A stretch of DNA of 64,000 nucleotides from contig CM067306.1 of NCBI GenBank assembly GCA_034231615.1, positions 63,598,813 to 63,662,812 on the forward strand. The letters are read 5' to 3'. The position numbers were made by a program, and so were the translations under genes. Positions 1-11,087 of this stretch are shown here, piece by piece. The notes beneath the pieces are model-generated. The model did no database searches and was not told the origin of the DNA. It saw only the letters and a program-made list of their open reading frames with translations. Origin of the DNA: Meghimatium bilineatum (taxonomy: Eukaryota; Mollusca; Gastropoda; Stylommatophora; Philomycidae). Every line of letters begins with the position of its first letter. The first letter of the stretch is position 1.

Positions 1-35
1 TGCAGAATGAACAGATGTATGTCAAGTTGAAGGAA
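1..35 (+). CDS. PPP1R9A-like: Neurabin-like exon 1 of window (partial or 30-nt exon)
   Basis: The reading is NEQMYVKLKE, ending in phase 0 at the donor GTAAGT at 36. The bases tgcag at 1-5 could be an intron acceptor, giving a short exon at 6-35, or could be coding sequence continuing from upstream. It is charged and coiled-coil-like and runs in frame into exon 2. Because the window starts here, the true start is unknown. Confidence 0.6.
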
Positions 36-69
36 GTAAGTGAGATATATGTGTGTGTGACAGTGAACT

Positions 70-330
70 AACTGTGGGATGTGGGTAGGTTGTGTGGTTG
101 GTAGGCCATTTTTGTGGGATGTAGTTAGGTTGTGTGGCAGTGTGGTTAGCCATTTTTGTGGGATGTGGTTAAATTGTGTGGCAGTCTGGTTGGCCATTTT
201 TTGGTGGAGGTAGGTATGTTGTGTGGCAGTGTAGTGGGCTAGCTAATTATGTGGGTGATGGGCATGTCGTGTGACCATGTAGACTGCTAGCTATTTGTAT
301 GTTGCAAGACAGTGTAGTCGACATCAACAC
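70..330. repeat. Degenerate ~50-bp tandem repeat
   Basis: Four to five imperfect copies built around tgtgggatgtggttaggt and tggttagccattttt. Copies decay toward the right. Intronic. Confidence 0.65.
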
Positions 331-537
331 GTGGGAGAGGAGTATATTGCGCTATAGTGGAGCTCGCTAATTATATGGTATATTTTGCATGGCAGTATAG
401 TTAGACTACCTATGAGTAATACTTTCAGCAGGCCTGCTGCTAGGTTGAGAGAGATGGAGCACACAGGATAACCTAAGTACAATAAAGTCAATCCTCTATG
501 CCATTTCACCTACTTTTTTTTTACTTTTTTTCCTCAG

Positions 538-591
538 AATCAATATAAATTGGCAGTAGCTGAAGCAGAGGTTGCTAAACTGAAGGCTAAG
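538..591 (+). CDS. PPP1R9A-like: Neurabin-like exon 2 (coiled coil)
   Basis: A 54-nt phase 0-0 exon between a polypyrimidine tract with cctcag (531-537) and gtaaga (592). It reads NQYKLAVAEAEVAKLKAK, whose alternating Ala/Leu/Val positions suit a coiled coil. Confidence 0.8.
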
Positions 592-705
592 GTAAGATCT
601 CTCACTTGACATGAATGAACTTCGCATATCCAAAAAATGTCTTGATGTCTAACATTTGGAGTCTAACATTTCAGTCTAGATATTAGAGTTTTCATATTTA
701 CTACG

Positions 706-825
706 AGTAAATACTAGAGTTTTAATATCTGATGTTGTGATGTCCTATGTGTGGAGTCATTAAGTGCTGATCAGAGTTTTAATATCTGATGTTGTGATGT
801 CGTATGTGTGGAGTCAGTAAAGAGA
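706..825. repeat. Tandem duplication, ~60 bp x 2
   Basis: The segment agagttttaatatctgatg through tgtgtggagtca occurs twice in a row with few changes. Confidence 0.7.
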
Positions 826-954
826 GAGACAGCTCTGTTATTGAGAGAGAGGGCATAACATTATAGATCCAGGACAGCCTAGATACCCAGATTTCATCTG
901 CTGGCAGTTGGACATCTGGACCATTAAAAACAGTAACAATCTATATATCTGGTT

Positions 955-1090
955 AGAATGGAGTTGTGAATACAGACTTGCTGTCTGGTTATGAATACAG
1001 ACTGTCTGTTTGATTGTGAATATAATCTTTCTGTTTGGTTGTGAATACAGACTTTCTGTTTGGTTGTGAATACAGACTGTTTAGTTATGT
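955..1090. repeat. ~26-bp tandem repeat, about 5 copies
   Basis: Imperfect copies of ctgtttggttgtgaatacag. Confidence 0.7.
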
Positions 1091-1149
1091 ATATCCCCTA
1101 TATTGATTATAGTGGGATTAGTATATAATTTTTATTATATGTTATGCAA

Positions 1150-1990
1150 GCATTGATGGAGAGGTCAATATAATTACACAATGACCTGTACTTGTGTTTC
1201 ATAGATTATAGTAAAGCATTTGACAATGTGAAGCATTCAGAAATGATAAAAATGTTAGAAAAACTCAATATCGATGGAAAAATTCTAAAGATAGTAAGAA
1301 ATATGTATTAGTAACAAACAGCTGCAATGAAGATTGACAGTAGTGTAGGAGAATTGCAAAAGATAGAGATGGGCATCAGATAAGGATGTGTAATGTCACC
1401 AGTGTTTTTTGCTCCCTGTATGCAGAGGATATTATGTTAAACATAGAAAGCATGCCAGGAATAGCAGTTTAAGATTACAATGTGAGTAATCTAATGTATG
1501 CTGATGATACAGTTCTGATTGAAGGGAGAGAATAAGAACTTTAAGCCCTGTTAAACACGGTAGTACAAGAAATGTGAAAACAAAGGCTGGAAGTAACCCA
1601 GATGTGGTTTTTCAGAAGAATGAGGAAAATTCCATGGACAGCCAAGAAAACGAATGTAGAAGTTCTCAGAGATGCTGGAGTAAAATAACAAATTATAGCG
1701 AAAATTAGAATCAGATAATCAAGGATTTTAGGGCATATGATGAGAAAAGCAAAACTTGAACATTTAGTAACCACCGAAAAGATCAAGGGGAGAAGAGACA
1801 TAGGAAGACAAAGAGAGAAATTTCTGGATGGGTTGCCACTGTGGCACAAAAAACATGTCACCAACTGAACTTATTAACACAAGAGACAGAGAGTTGTGGA
1901 GAAACATGATCTCCTATGACACTTGGCATGGAACTTGATTGATTGATTGCTTATATGGCTTGTATCATGGTTTAATACAAGGGTCACCCA
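1150..1990 (+). mobile_element. Decayed non-LTR retrotransposon, RT domain to 3' end
   Basis: Reading + with stops and small indels, the stretch shows reverse-transcriptase motifs: FIDYSKAFDNVKHSEM near 1198-1250, then a GIR-GC-MSP region near 1374-1400, then NLMYADDTVLIEGRE near 1491-1530, the catalytic YADD box. It continues to RRMRKIPWTAKKTNVEVLRD, which typifies the C-terminal part of such ORF2 proteins, and ends near 1940 in a (TTGA)n tail. Many in-frame stops show it is dead. Family is not resolved. Confidence 0.85.
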
Positions 1991-2172
1991 GAAAGAAATT
2001 CAACAAATCAATGTTCTCAGAAATATTGATTTAAAAAAACATGATATGAATACACAATACACATAGATATACATAGATATACAGAGATAGACATAGATAT
2101 ACAGAGATATGTGATATAAATATCCTTGTATATCATGATTAATGTGTAATTGATAGCAAATTATTTCCTCAG

Positions 2173-2301
2173 CTTCTGGTGCTGGAGAATGCAGATGGAC
2201 AGAAGAAAATGCTTGAGAAGAAGGTTGAGGACTTGATGAGGAAATCCCAGGAGAGAGATAAACACTTTGATTCACTTAAGAAGGAATTGTCTCAGTACAA
2301 G
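2173..2301 (+). CDS. PPP1R9A-like: Neurabin-like exon 3 (coiled coil)
   Basis: A 129-nt phase 0-0 exon (43 codons) between tttcctcag and gtatat. It starts LLVLENADGQKKMLEKKVED and continues with charged heptads ending in KKELSQYK. It lies right after a decayed LINE in the preceding intron. Confidence 0.85.
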
Positions 2302-2559
2302 GTATATTTTGTAACGAGTACACGATGTGTAACACAATCCTCATTACTCTTATCACAAAACACTCATTACTTTACTGTCACATAGTGCTCATTACTCCAT
2401 TGTCACACCACATTCATTACTCTGCTGACACAATGAATGGTCATGTAACTGTCAGGTGTGACATTTGACATATTTATTTCTACCTGAACTGTCATTTGTA
2501 GCATTTGATATATCAAGTGGTCACATCGCTGAACTATTTTGTGGCAGTTGACATTGAGT

Positions 2560-2700
2560 GGCCACAAAGTGTCATTAATTCATTGTGTTCAGTTAAATGT
2601 CATTAAGACATAATGTGTTCATTTAAGTGTCATTAAGACATTGAGTGGCCACAAAGTGTCATTAATTCATTGTGTTCATTTAAGTGTCATTAAGACAATG
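2560..2700. repeat. Irregular short repeats around gtgtcattaa
   Basis: Several imperfect copies of gtgtcattaagaca and ggccacaaagtgtcattaat. Confidence 0.6.
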
Positions 2701-2711
2701 AGGAGTCAGTT

Positions 2712-2880
2712 AAGTGTCGTATGTGATATGTTGTTCTGTTCTGATTTGTGAAGTGTCGTATGTGATATGTTGTTCTGTTCTGATTTGTGAAGTGTCGTAT
2801 GTGATATGTTGTTCTGTTCTGATTTGTGATGTGTTGTATGTGATATGTTGTTGTGTTCTGATGTGTGATGTGTTGATGTG
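2712..2880. repeat. 39-bp tandem repeat, about 4 copies
   Basis: aagtgtcgtatgtgatatg recurs at 2712, 2751 and 2790, then decays. It ends 30 nt before exon 4. Confidence 0.9.
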
Positions 2881-2910
2881 ATGTTATATGATTGCCGTCT
2901 CTTCCATCAG

Positions 2911-3029
2911 GATATGATGGTAGCGTCACAGAGCCAGCACATTGAGCTAGAAAAGAAAGGCAAGGAACTGGGAGCTTTAGAGAAGAAATACCACAAGGCC
3001 AAGAAACTTATCAAGGACTATCAGACAAG
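2911..3029 (+). CDS. PPP1R9A-like: Neurabin-like exon 4 (coiled coil)
   Basis: A 119-nt exon, phase 0 in and 2 out, between cttccatcag and gtgagt. It contains LEKKYHKAKKLIKDYQ, which I recognise as the most conserved coiled-coil stretch of the neurabin/spinophilin family; this is the main anchor for the identification. A 39-bp tandem array ends about 30 nt before its acceptor. Confidence 0.88.
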
Positions 3030-3039
3030 GTGAGTCGTT

Positions 3040-3690
3040 GTTTATGTTTCTTGGTTGGTGCTAAGAGTATCATTGCATAGTCAATTCTAGAGATCTTCTC
3101 GTTGACACTTAACATGGTACCATGGTTGCTGGTGTGCCTCTTGGCCTGATATCTCTGACCAGCACTTTTGTTTGCATGGGCCGTGATCCCTCTTAATGAA
3201 AAGCATGGCATGACCAGTCTTAGCTTCTAGTCTCTGTTGGCTGGACTAAGTCCCCCATCTCCATGTCAAGGTACTGGCCATGATAGATGGGGCAGTTGTA
3301 GAGTTGTCAAGGTGTGGAAAAAGGTATACAGGCTAGATCTCAGTGGTTCGTGTTTGACCTGCGGATCTCCTTTGGGATACATTTTCTTCCATGGTCCTAG
3401 TGGTGCCCACTAAAACAGAGGCAATTCACACTCCTTACAGGTCATCAAAGCATTTTATGTTTAATCGCAATAATTATTGCTGCTTATTGTTCAAGTAGTG
3501 AGCTTTCTGTGAACCCCACACCCTTGATGAGTCTGTGGTGCTCCAATTAAATTTTTCTCTCTGGCACCCCTGCAAGTCTTTGGGTAGGAGGATTCATGAT
3601 ATGGTATATACTGAGAACCATTGTTCTAGAGTTACGGAGCAATAAATAATTGAATATTTTATGTCATTTAGTCTTCTTCTGCATGTATAA
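3040..3690. other. Intron segment, no recognisable gene
   Basis: I see no exon or clear repeat here. ORFs are short and shapeless. Confidence 0.4.
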
Positions 3691-3695
3691 ATAAC

Positions 3696-3810
3696 CAAAC
3701 TGTCAGAGGATATCTGACAAGGTGAAGAGTGCTCCAGTAACAAACTGTCAGAGGATATCTGACAAGGTGAAGAGTGCTCCAGTAACAAAACCAAGAAGCG
3801 ATAAGATTAA
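3696..3810. repeat. Dispersed repeat segment, partly duplicated (45 bp x 2)
   Basis: ctgtcagaggatatctgaca to gctccagtaacaa occurs twice with a 45-bp period. A related sequence with agtaacaaaacaaagaagcg is at about 31383-31442, and weaker relatives occur near 33615-33665 and, inverted, near 56745-56790. Confidence 0.75.
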
Positions 3811-3821
3811 TACAATGTTAA

Positions 3822-4929
3822 CCTTTACGACTCTGCGGGCGAGGTCACGCACCCGTAGGACACGCCCCCTTGTGCCTGCGGGCGAGGTCACTCACCATAC
3901 GATTACGCCTGATTCCCGAGTACGGAACTTCACGAAGTAATGAACAGATGCCGTATAAAGCACGCCAAACGAAGCTAGGATTACGTCACAGTTTAAAGGT
4001 CAAATTCCTTTACTCATTACGATTGTAAGAGAGAGAAAGCCGGTTGAATTTGTCAACGCATTTCTAGAGCGACTTTAGCCATTTTCGGCCGTATTTTACT
4101 ATCAAATTGAGTACGGCGTGGCATGGGTAAGTGATCGTGACTACATGTTCTAATTGTTGTTCTTTGTGTTTAATATGTTGTTATTTGATAAGAATGTTTG
4201 TGTAGTCGTTCAAAAACACAAAAATAATATGTATCAGGGGTGCCACGTGTGTGCTTAGACAATAATTACGCTGCGTGTCGGGATAGACCTAGTGTTTACT
4301 GGACGGACGTTATATGCGATTTCTTATAAACTACATGTTCTAATTGTTGTTCTTTGTGTTTAATATGTTGTTATTTGATAAGAATGTTTGTGTAGTCGTT
4401 CAAAAACACAAAAATAATATGTATCAGGGGTGCCACGTGTGTGCTTAGACAATAATTACGTTGCGTGTCGGCATAGACCTAGTGTTGACCGGACGGACAT
4501 TATATGCGATTTCTTCACGTTTTATTAGTTTTTTTAGTTCATATTATATTAGTTTGGATATAAAACAATACATATACAATAAGTATAGGTATTTATGAGG
4601 ATTTTACCAATGTTGCCACACATTGCTCATGTATTAGGGGCGTCAAGAAGATATATTTGCGATTTTGAAAATGACGTTTTCCGCTTTTCCCCCGAATTTT
4701 CAACTTCACAACTTGCTCACAACTGTCATATCACACATACAACAACAACAAAAACACGATTATATTCACTATTCATTCCTTTATTTACATGTGCAAAAAT
4801 TATTTAAATATCTTCTAAAAAAAAAAAGTTATTGCGTTTTCAAAACACTCACCATCAACAACGAAAATTTTCCAAAAAGAATCCAGGCCCTGGGGAGAAA
4901 TTTCTCAATTTAATTCAGGGCCCTAAAGG
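3822..4929. mobile_element. Non-autonomous piggyBac-like element with TTAA duplication
   Basis: TTAA at 3818-3821 and 4930-4933 flank ends that start CCTTTA inward on both sides (CCTTTACGACTC at left; CCTTTAGGGCCC as reverse complement at right). TTAA target duplication and CCYTTT-type termini are piggyBac hallmarks. The interior has no recognisable transposase; it carries a GC-richer left part with repeated gcgggcgaggtcac and a 190-bp tandem duplication. A related empty site with a single TTAA is visible near 31440-31460. Confidence 0.6.
4141..4516. repeat. 190-bp tandem duplication inside the piggyBac-like element
   Basis: ctacatgttctaattgttg starts at 4141 and again at 4331; the copies match closely through tatatgcgatttctt with a few substitutions. 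Confidence 0.92.
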
Positions 4930-5089
4930 TTAATGTAATATTACTAGATAATCTAACTACCAAATAGTACATCTAATGTAAAAGAGAAATAAGAAACAAC
5001 AACGGAATAGACACCTTTTATACATTACAATCCAAAAGGGGGATCTTTATCACGAACAAATAGGAACAAAATTAACACAAATTATTATA

Positions 5090-5320
5090 TTAGTGGTAAA
5101 GCTTCGTGGTTAAGCCATTTGCTTTGTGCTCAAAAGTTCATGAATTTGAATTCAGCTAGTATCATTGTGTCACCTTGTTCAGAGATTCCTGGAGATTACA
5201 GCTTGAATCTACAGAGTATGTGTCATAAGTGGTACTTGGGAAACTGTGTCCTGCATCGTTGAGAGGAACACAGTGCGTACGGAGTAACCCGAGTACAATG
5301 AAGTAGTACTTGGACATCTG
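5090..5320 (+). mobile_element. tRNA-derived SINE-like element
   Basis: The head has an A-box-like region (agcttcgtggttaagcc) and, 35-45 bp further on, a B-box-like region (agttcatgaatttgaattc). This spacing suits a degraded tRNA-type polymerase III promoter. The body runs to about cccgagtacaatgaagta. No tail or duplication was clear. Confidence 0.55.
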
Positions 5321-5329
5321 GGATTTGCG

Positions 5330-6240
5330 TGTCGGAAAAGTTTTCTTAGGTTATAAATTTCTTGTGATCAGGGTTTATGTTTAGTGGTTTTCTAAAAAAA
5401 ATTATTCAAGTCTTTAGCCATTTAAAAAAAAATATATATATAACGTGTAAGAGTGCAGGACAATGAAGAAAATAGCAGTTAATGTTTTTAAAATATCCAC
5501 ATTTGTTTTGATTATGCAAATTAGGTTGCCATTTTGAATATTAATTAGTGGTACATGCATCTGACATTTACAGCAATGTGATCAACAGATGTGTCTTGTC
5601 TGTGTGAATACAAATATATATATAGTTTCTGTGGTATTTTATTATGTTTAATAGTATATAATTTGTTTTCATTATAATTATGTTAATAAATCTGCCATTT
5701 TGAATATCAGTTAGTTCTGTGTCCATCTGAAAATTCTAGAAATGTGATCAACATAAGCCTCTTGTCTCCGCAAACACAAAAATGTATAGTTTATGTATTG
5801 TATTATTGAAAATAACTAAGATAATTGAAAAATTATCAGCTTGGCTACATTTTGTGGTCACAAGTTTAATTTATATTTTTCCATTTTTCATGTAAATTAT
5901 TTTGATGCCAAATTCATTAGGAAAAAATTCATAACTGTTTTTTTTTTGATTGATGTACAGACTAGGTTGAGGTATCGTTGAATTGCAATTTTCAAGGGCC
6001 TATCCAACTATAATATTTGAAATGATGTAAAACTGTTTTAAAAATTTTGTCACAGTATCTAAATGAAGTCAATCCTTTACATCATCATTTGAGGCAATTT
6101 GAGATAGGTACCATTACTTTCTGAATGATTTAGGTGCACAATTGTCCGTGGTGAAAATTGGATTTTGCATCTTGACTTTACAAGATCCACTCTGTGCCTC
6201 TCCCTCACATAGCTGGAACCTTATACTAGTGTTATTATTT
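5330..6240. other. AT-rich intron segment
   Basis: About 900 bp with no gene seen. It holds an imperfect repeat of a block containing gccattttgaatat (near 5527 and 5694), followed each time by a similar gtgatcaaca stretch. Confidence 0.45.
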
Positions 6241-6253
6241 CTTGTGTGTCCAG

Positions 6254-6350
6254 GGAGAAGGACTTCATTCAAGAGAGGGAGTCATTGCTTGAACAGCAGA
6301 CAGAGAAGGACCAGCAGTATAACTCATTGGTGAAGTCTCTCAAAGACAGG
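6254..6350 (+). CDS. PPP1R9A-like: Neurabin-like exon 5 (coiled coil)
   Basis: A 97-nt exon between tgtgtccag and gtaaga. The split AG|G Arg codon joins exon 4, then EKDFIQERESLLEQQTEKDQ and a further dozen charged residues ending KSLKDR. Typical coiled-coil composition. Confidence 0.85.
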
Positions 6351-6352
6351 GT

Positions 6353-6515
6353 AAGATCAGATATTTCATGAATAATTTCTGACTTGAATTAGGCTATGTA
6401 TAGTTCTTCTAGATCAGATATTTCATGAATAATTTCTGACTTGGCTATGGATAGTTCTTCTAGATCAGATATTTCATGAATGGTGTCAGACTTGAATTAG
6501 GCTATGGGTAGTTTA
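6353..6515. repeat. ~55-bp tandem repeat, 3 copies
   Basis: gatcagatatttcatgaat recurs three times, starting a few nt after the donor of exon 5. Confidence 0.88.
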
Positions 6516-6664
6516 TCTAGCTCATAGATGGGCAACCTTTTTTTGGATAAGTGGGTTCGATTGAGCTATTTCTATGTGCTCTGGGCTAAAAAAAATTTTT
6601 TGTAATCCTTTAGAGCTCAAATGTTATAGTATCATCTGATTTTGTGCTGTTTCTCACTTGTTTA

Positions 6665-7860
6665 TGGTTGGTTGGTTGGTTGGTTGCTGATCGCTGATCC
6701 AGCAGTCTATTGGCTTATGCCCTTTGACCCAATACCATTGTGTGATATATGCATGTGTTTGTGAGCTGTTGTTTTGTTTCAACATAAGTTGTTCCATTTA
6801 TGTGACCTTGCAGGGAGAATTGTCCTGATGTCATCCATCGCTGGGCATTCAAAAAGGTGGTGGTCAACTGTTTCATGTGCCCTTGTGTCGCAGGGGCTGA
6901 GATGGGAACAAAGATTAGCAGCACTCTTTATGCTCGATTCATGTCGTAAGAGGCGACTTAGGAGTTTGTAGAATGGAATAGGCTGCACATGCCATATAGG
7001 GTCAGTGACCCAAAGTCATGAAGTCAGATGTATCAGGCCGAATGTCGCAGATGCTGAATGTCGCAGATATTGCAGCAATGCTGTAAATCATGACACAGTG
7101 CATTCCATTCTCCGGACTACATCCTGATAATCTGTAGGAGTTTGAGAATGAATGCAGAAGATGAAAATTTTCATAGGGATTGAGTGCACAGCTGGCACCC
7201 TGGAGTGTGTTGTGGTTATATTCTGTTCAGGTGATTGTTAAGCTGTACATGTTGTGTGCGCAGTCAGAAGATGATACTCTGGTCTTTCCTTCCCAGGAGG
7301 TTGATGTCTTTAGGATTTAGGCTGGTCATATATTTATAGATTTCCCTCCCAGTGTTTCCCATGGCCCATCTGTTCATCCATTTTTTCTTTGTTCAAAGAT
7401 ACAACATCATTTTAACTGTGCGCATGGTTGTTTGTTTTTATGGCTGTTCTTGTTGTACTCCCTTCTTAGTCTGTCTACATTGCCAGGTGTGTTTGAGTGG
7501 CCAGGAATCCACTGCATAACAATGCTGACTTCATAAGATGTAAGCAGCTGGTTGGTATGGTGATATATTTCAACTAGCTCAGGCTTAAAATGTCCATCAC
7601 ATTCTAGTCCTTATGGGCGGACATGAATCTGTAAAAATCACAATGTTTTGGACTTTTGATGGAAAGTCATCAAATATGGTCTTCAGGTGATACAAGGCAA
7701 CTTCTAGTGCTGTTATTTCAGCTTCATAGTTAGAACATATCTCCCCACAGGCATCAAACAACTCATCAGATGTTTTATCTGAATATTCTATATAGACACC
7801 ATAACCTGCTTTGATGGTTGCTTTGAAATCAGACCCTTCAGTTTATACATGAATCCATTG
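6665..7860 (-). mobile_element. Decayed LINE with RNase H remnant, (AACC)n tail
   Basis: Read on the - strand from about 7845 it gives a ribonuclease H domain: TEGSDFKATIKAGYGVYI, then ICSNYEAEITALEVAL, then VIFTDS. The family has D at the TEG position, so this copy looks dead there; E in NYEAE and D in FTDS remain. Further 3' (6830-6970) it reads SPCDTRAHETVDHHLFECPA, the Cys/His segment that follows RNase H in such LINEs. The 3' end is a run of ggttggttggtt on + (about 6666-6684), a short simple tail. Confidence 0.8.
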
Positions 7861-7863
7861 TTG

Positions 7864-7980
7864 ACTTGTTCATGTATCGCCTGATTGTATGTTGTTTCTA
7901 ACTTGTTCATGTATCGCCTGATTGTATGTTGTTTCTAACTTGTTCATGTATCGCCTGATTGTATGTTGTTTCTAACTTGT
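7864..7980. repeat. 37-bp tandem repeat, 3 copies
   Basis: acttgttcatgtatcgcctg recurs at 7864, 7901 and 7938. Confidence 0.92.
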
Positions 7981-8159
7981 TAACATATTTCTGATGTAAA
8001 GCTATTTTTCATTTGTTCATGTATTTTATGATTTTGCTACATTTCTCGTTTGTTAAAGTATCTTCTCTTGATTTTAAGCTGTTTCTCACTTGTTTATGCA
8101 CAAATCCCTTTGCTAAATGATGTCATCTTGATAATGTTGATGTCTCTCACGATGCTCAG

Positions 8160-8301
8160 ATATTCATGCTAGAGAAAGATTTGACAGAGGCTCAGAAAGC
8201 TGCTGGATTGCCTCCCATCTTGGCAACTACAGAAGACATCGAAATGCCTATGTCGCCAAGTAAACCTACACCTCTTGTCAGAACTACTCGCAGTGTTGTA
8301 G
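8160..8301 (+). CDS. PPP1R9A-like: Neurabin-like exon 6 (end of coiled coil)
   Basis: A 142-nt exon between gatgctcag and gtaagt, phase 0 in and 1 out. It opens IFMLEKDLTEAQKAAGLPPI, finishing the coiled coil, then turns into a Pro/Ser/Thr-rich linker with MSPSKPTP. A 36-bp minisatellite starts about 17 nt after its donor. Confidence 0.87.
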
Positions 8302-8318
8302 GTAAGTCATATCATTCA

Positions 8319-9326
8319 TAACTTTCATGTGACAGAGACTAGAGTATATTTATATAACTTTCATGTGACAGAGACTAGAGTATATTTATATAACTTTCAT
8401 GTGACAGAGACTGGGGTATATTTATATAACTTTCATGTGACAGAGACTGGAGTATATTTATATAACTTTCATGTGACAGAGACTAGAGTATATTTATATA
8501 ACTTTCATGTGACAGAGACTAGAGTATATTTATATAACTTTCATGTGACAGAGACTGGGGTATATTTATATAACTTTCATGTGACAGAGACTGGAGTATA
8601 TTTATATAACTTTCATGTGACAGAGACTGGAGTATATTTATATAACTTTCATGTGACAGAGACTGGGGTATATTTATATAACTTTCATGTGACAGAGACT
8701 GGAGTATATTTATATAACTTTCATGTGACAGAGACTAGAGTATATTTATATAACTTTCATGTGACAGAGACTGGAGTATATTTATATAACTTTCATGTGA
8801 CAGAGACTGGGGTATATTTATATAACTTTCATGTGACAGAGACTGGAGTATATTTATATAACTTTCATGTGACAGAGACTAGAGTATATTTATATAACTT
8901 TCATGTGACAGAGACTGGAGTATATTTATATAACTTTCATGTGACAGAGACTGGGGTATATTTATATAACTTTCATGTGACAGAGACTGGAGTATATTTA
9001 TATAACTTTCATGTGACAGAGACTAGAGTATATTTATATAACTTTCATGTGACAGAGACTGGAGTATATTTATATAACTTTCATATGACAGAGACTGGGG
9101 TATATTTATATAACTTTCATGTGACAGAGACTGGAGTATATTTATATAACTTTCATGTGACAGAGACTAGAGTATATTTATATAACTTTCATGTGACAGA
9201 GACTGGAGTATATTTATATAACTTTCATGTGACAGAGACTAGAGTATATTTATATAACTTTCATGTGACAGAGACTGGGGTATATTTATATAACTTTCAT
9301 GTGACAGAGACTGGAGTATATTTATG
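8319..9326. repeat. 36-bp minisatellite, 28 copies
   Basis: Unit contains catgtgacagagact and tatatttatataactt. Variant bases after gact (aga, gga or ggg) define a higher-order pattern. The unit is a multiple of 3 without stops, so it leaves a 356-codon open frame that is not a gene. Confidence 0.97.
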
Positions 9327-9429
9327 CATTGTTCTCACGTGTAGAATTATTTTATCTAAAAATACTTATATAAAGAATCATGATTACTTTGTGTGTTAAA
9401 GTCTGGTCAGCAAATATAGAACACAATAT

Positions 9430-9600
9430 GTCATGTCATGTGACGTATTCCTTCCAGAACGTTGTCTTCCCAATGAACTCTCTGAACCTCTCTCTGTTTT
9501 GGGCGATGTGGCTTGCATTTTCTAGCGATGTATTTGTGTTATCTTTGATGTCGTCAGTCCATCGTCTTCTTGGTCTGCCCTTTCTCCTCAATATACACAA
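9430..9600 (-). mobile_element. LINE 3' ORF fragment
   Basis: The - strand reads RPRRRWTDDIKDNTNTSLEN followed by an R-ERFREF and FWKEYVT ending. This is the C-terminal end of a LINE ORF2, and matches the + strand fragment at 32290-32560. Confidence 0.75.
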
Positions 9601-9643
9601 TATACAAAGACCTATATAACAGTTTTATGTTGAACAATATACT

Positions 9644-9678
9644 GGATCAATGTTTTGACCAAATTATCTTTATCAAGA
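9644..9678 (-). ncRNA. Degenerate hammerhead-like motif (Penelope type?)
   Basis: Reverse complement reads cttgataaagataa, a short spacer, then ggtcaaaacattgat. This resembles the CTGATGA...stem II...CGAAAC core of compact hammerhead ribozymes in Penelope-like elements, but core bases are changed. Confidence 0.35.
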
Positions 9679-9699
9679 AAGGGGCAAATAAACACAGAA

Positions 9700-10095
9700 T
9701 TCATTCATTTCATTCATTTTCCTTTTTTTTGCTGAAGTTAGCGCATGGGGCAGAGGTCAGATCTCTCCAATTCTGTCTTTTCAAAGCTATTCTATGCAGT
9801 TCTTGAATAGTATGAATATTGGTTGTTTTACTTTCTCTAAGTATTGTTCTTCTGTGTGTTTCTTTTGGTCTACCCCTTGCTCTTTTGCCTGTAGGTATCT
9901 ATTCAAGAGATTGGTGGCGTATTCTGTTGGTGTCTGCACGTAGGACATGCCTGATGTAGGACCAACAGCGTTTTCTGATAACATCTGTGATGAAATTTTG
10001 ATGTCTCTTCTCTGATTTTATCATTCGATTTGAATTCACTCCAATGGGTGTTAGTTATCCTACAAAGACATTTCTTCTCGAAACTCATTAATTTC
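9700..10095 (-). mobile_element. Decayed LINE C-terminal fragment
   Basis: The - strand gives CRITNTHWSEFKSNDKIREE, frameshifts, and a GRxKGxxxRNTxxxQ-like stretch. It shares W-EFKSN--RE with the better copy at 21390-21780. Confidence 0.6.
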
Positions 10096-10099
10096 TTTT

Positions 10100-11085
10100 C
10101 TGAAGGTAAAGAGCTTTTTCAGCTCTCACATCCATGTGATAGCACCGGAATAACGCAGGAATTAAACAAATTAAATTTCCCCACATCTCACAACCATATT
10201 TTACCACTGAAAAAATATAATAGTTGTAACTCTGGTTTTCTGTTTACCCCTTGCCATAGATTTGTCATCTGTAATGTTTTTTATAACACCATTGCTAATC
10301 TCTTTCTGATCTCTGATGAAATAGTGTGCAGACATAGTTAACAGAATAGTAACAACACAAAACAACTCACATATCAACTTGAAGATGTTGGATAGCCATT
10401 TTTTGTATAGTTCATTCCTTTTGGGCCAAAGATGGCACATGCAGTAGTAGTGATTTCTTTCCATGTTGAATGCTTTGTTGCAAGTTGCTGTAGTTCTTAT
10501 GTATTGCTTATGCCCAATATTGATCTTTCTCTGTTGATTGTTCTGTATTTCTTTTTGGCAACCAACTTTTCTTGTGTCCTCTTCCTTCCACATGAATGTT
10601 TGTTTAGGGAATCTTGTTTTTATCCATTCTAAGTATGTGCCTGATGGCATCGTCTTATTCAACTTCTCACACATTTTTTAGTTTCTACCTTCAGTGAATC
10701 ACTTGTTTTAAAATATGTCTATTTTATGTACAATAAATATTCTTTGAAGGCACCTGTTTTCAAAGGTGATTTAGTGCCCATTGCTTGTGGAGTTTCAGTT
10801 TTCACACCGATATGTCAATATAGGTAGTATGCTGCATTAAGCAATTTAAGTTTGTTCAATTCTTGTGAGTTTTAAAAACTTGTTAAATGCACCTGCTGTC
10901 CGAGATATGCAAGCTGGTATCTTTTTTGTTTGTATCACCATCTTATGATAACACTCCCCAAATAGTCAAGTTTTCACCTTCTCTAGCACATGTTCTTTGA
11001 GTTACTGATTTATCCTATCCCTGTGGTTGCTAGTTTTCACTCTTTCTACCCCGTTTAAGGTGGTGATAGGAACAATGACACTATG
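10100..11085. other. Intron segment, possibly old repeat DNA
   Basis: A 157-codon frame on the - strand (10201-10674) shows no family I recognise; a WPKRNELYKKW stretch may be a LINE remnant. Nothing else stands out. Confidence 0.35.
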
Positions 11086-11087
11086 TT

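Noticed and set aside
8329-9399. 356-codon frame with VTET repeats
   Set aside because: Artefact of the 36-bp minisatellite next to exon 6.
10201-10674. 157-codon frame on the - strand
   Set aside because: No recognised family, no splice context. Probably decayed repeat DNA.
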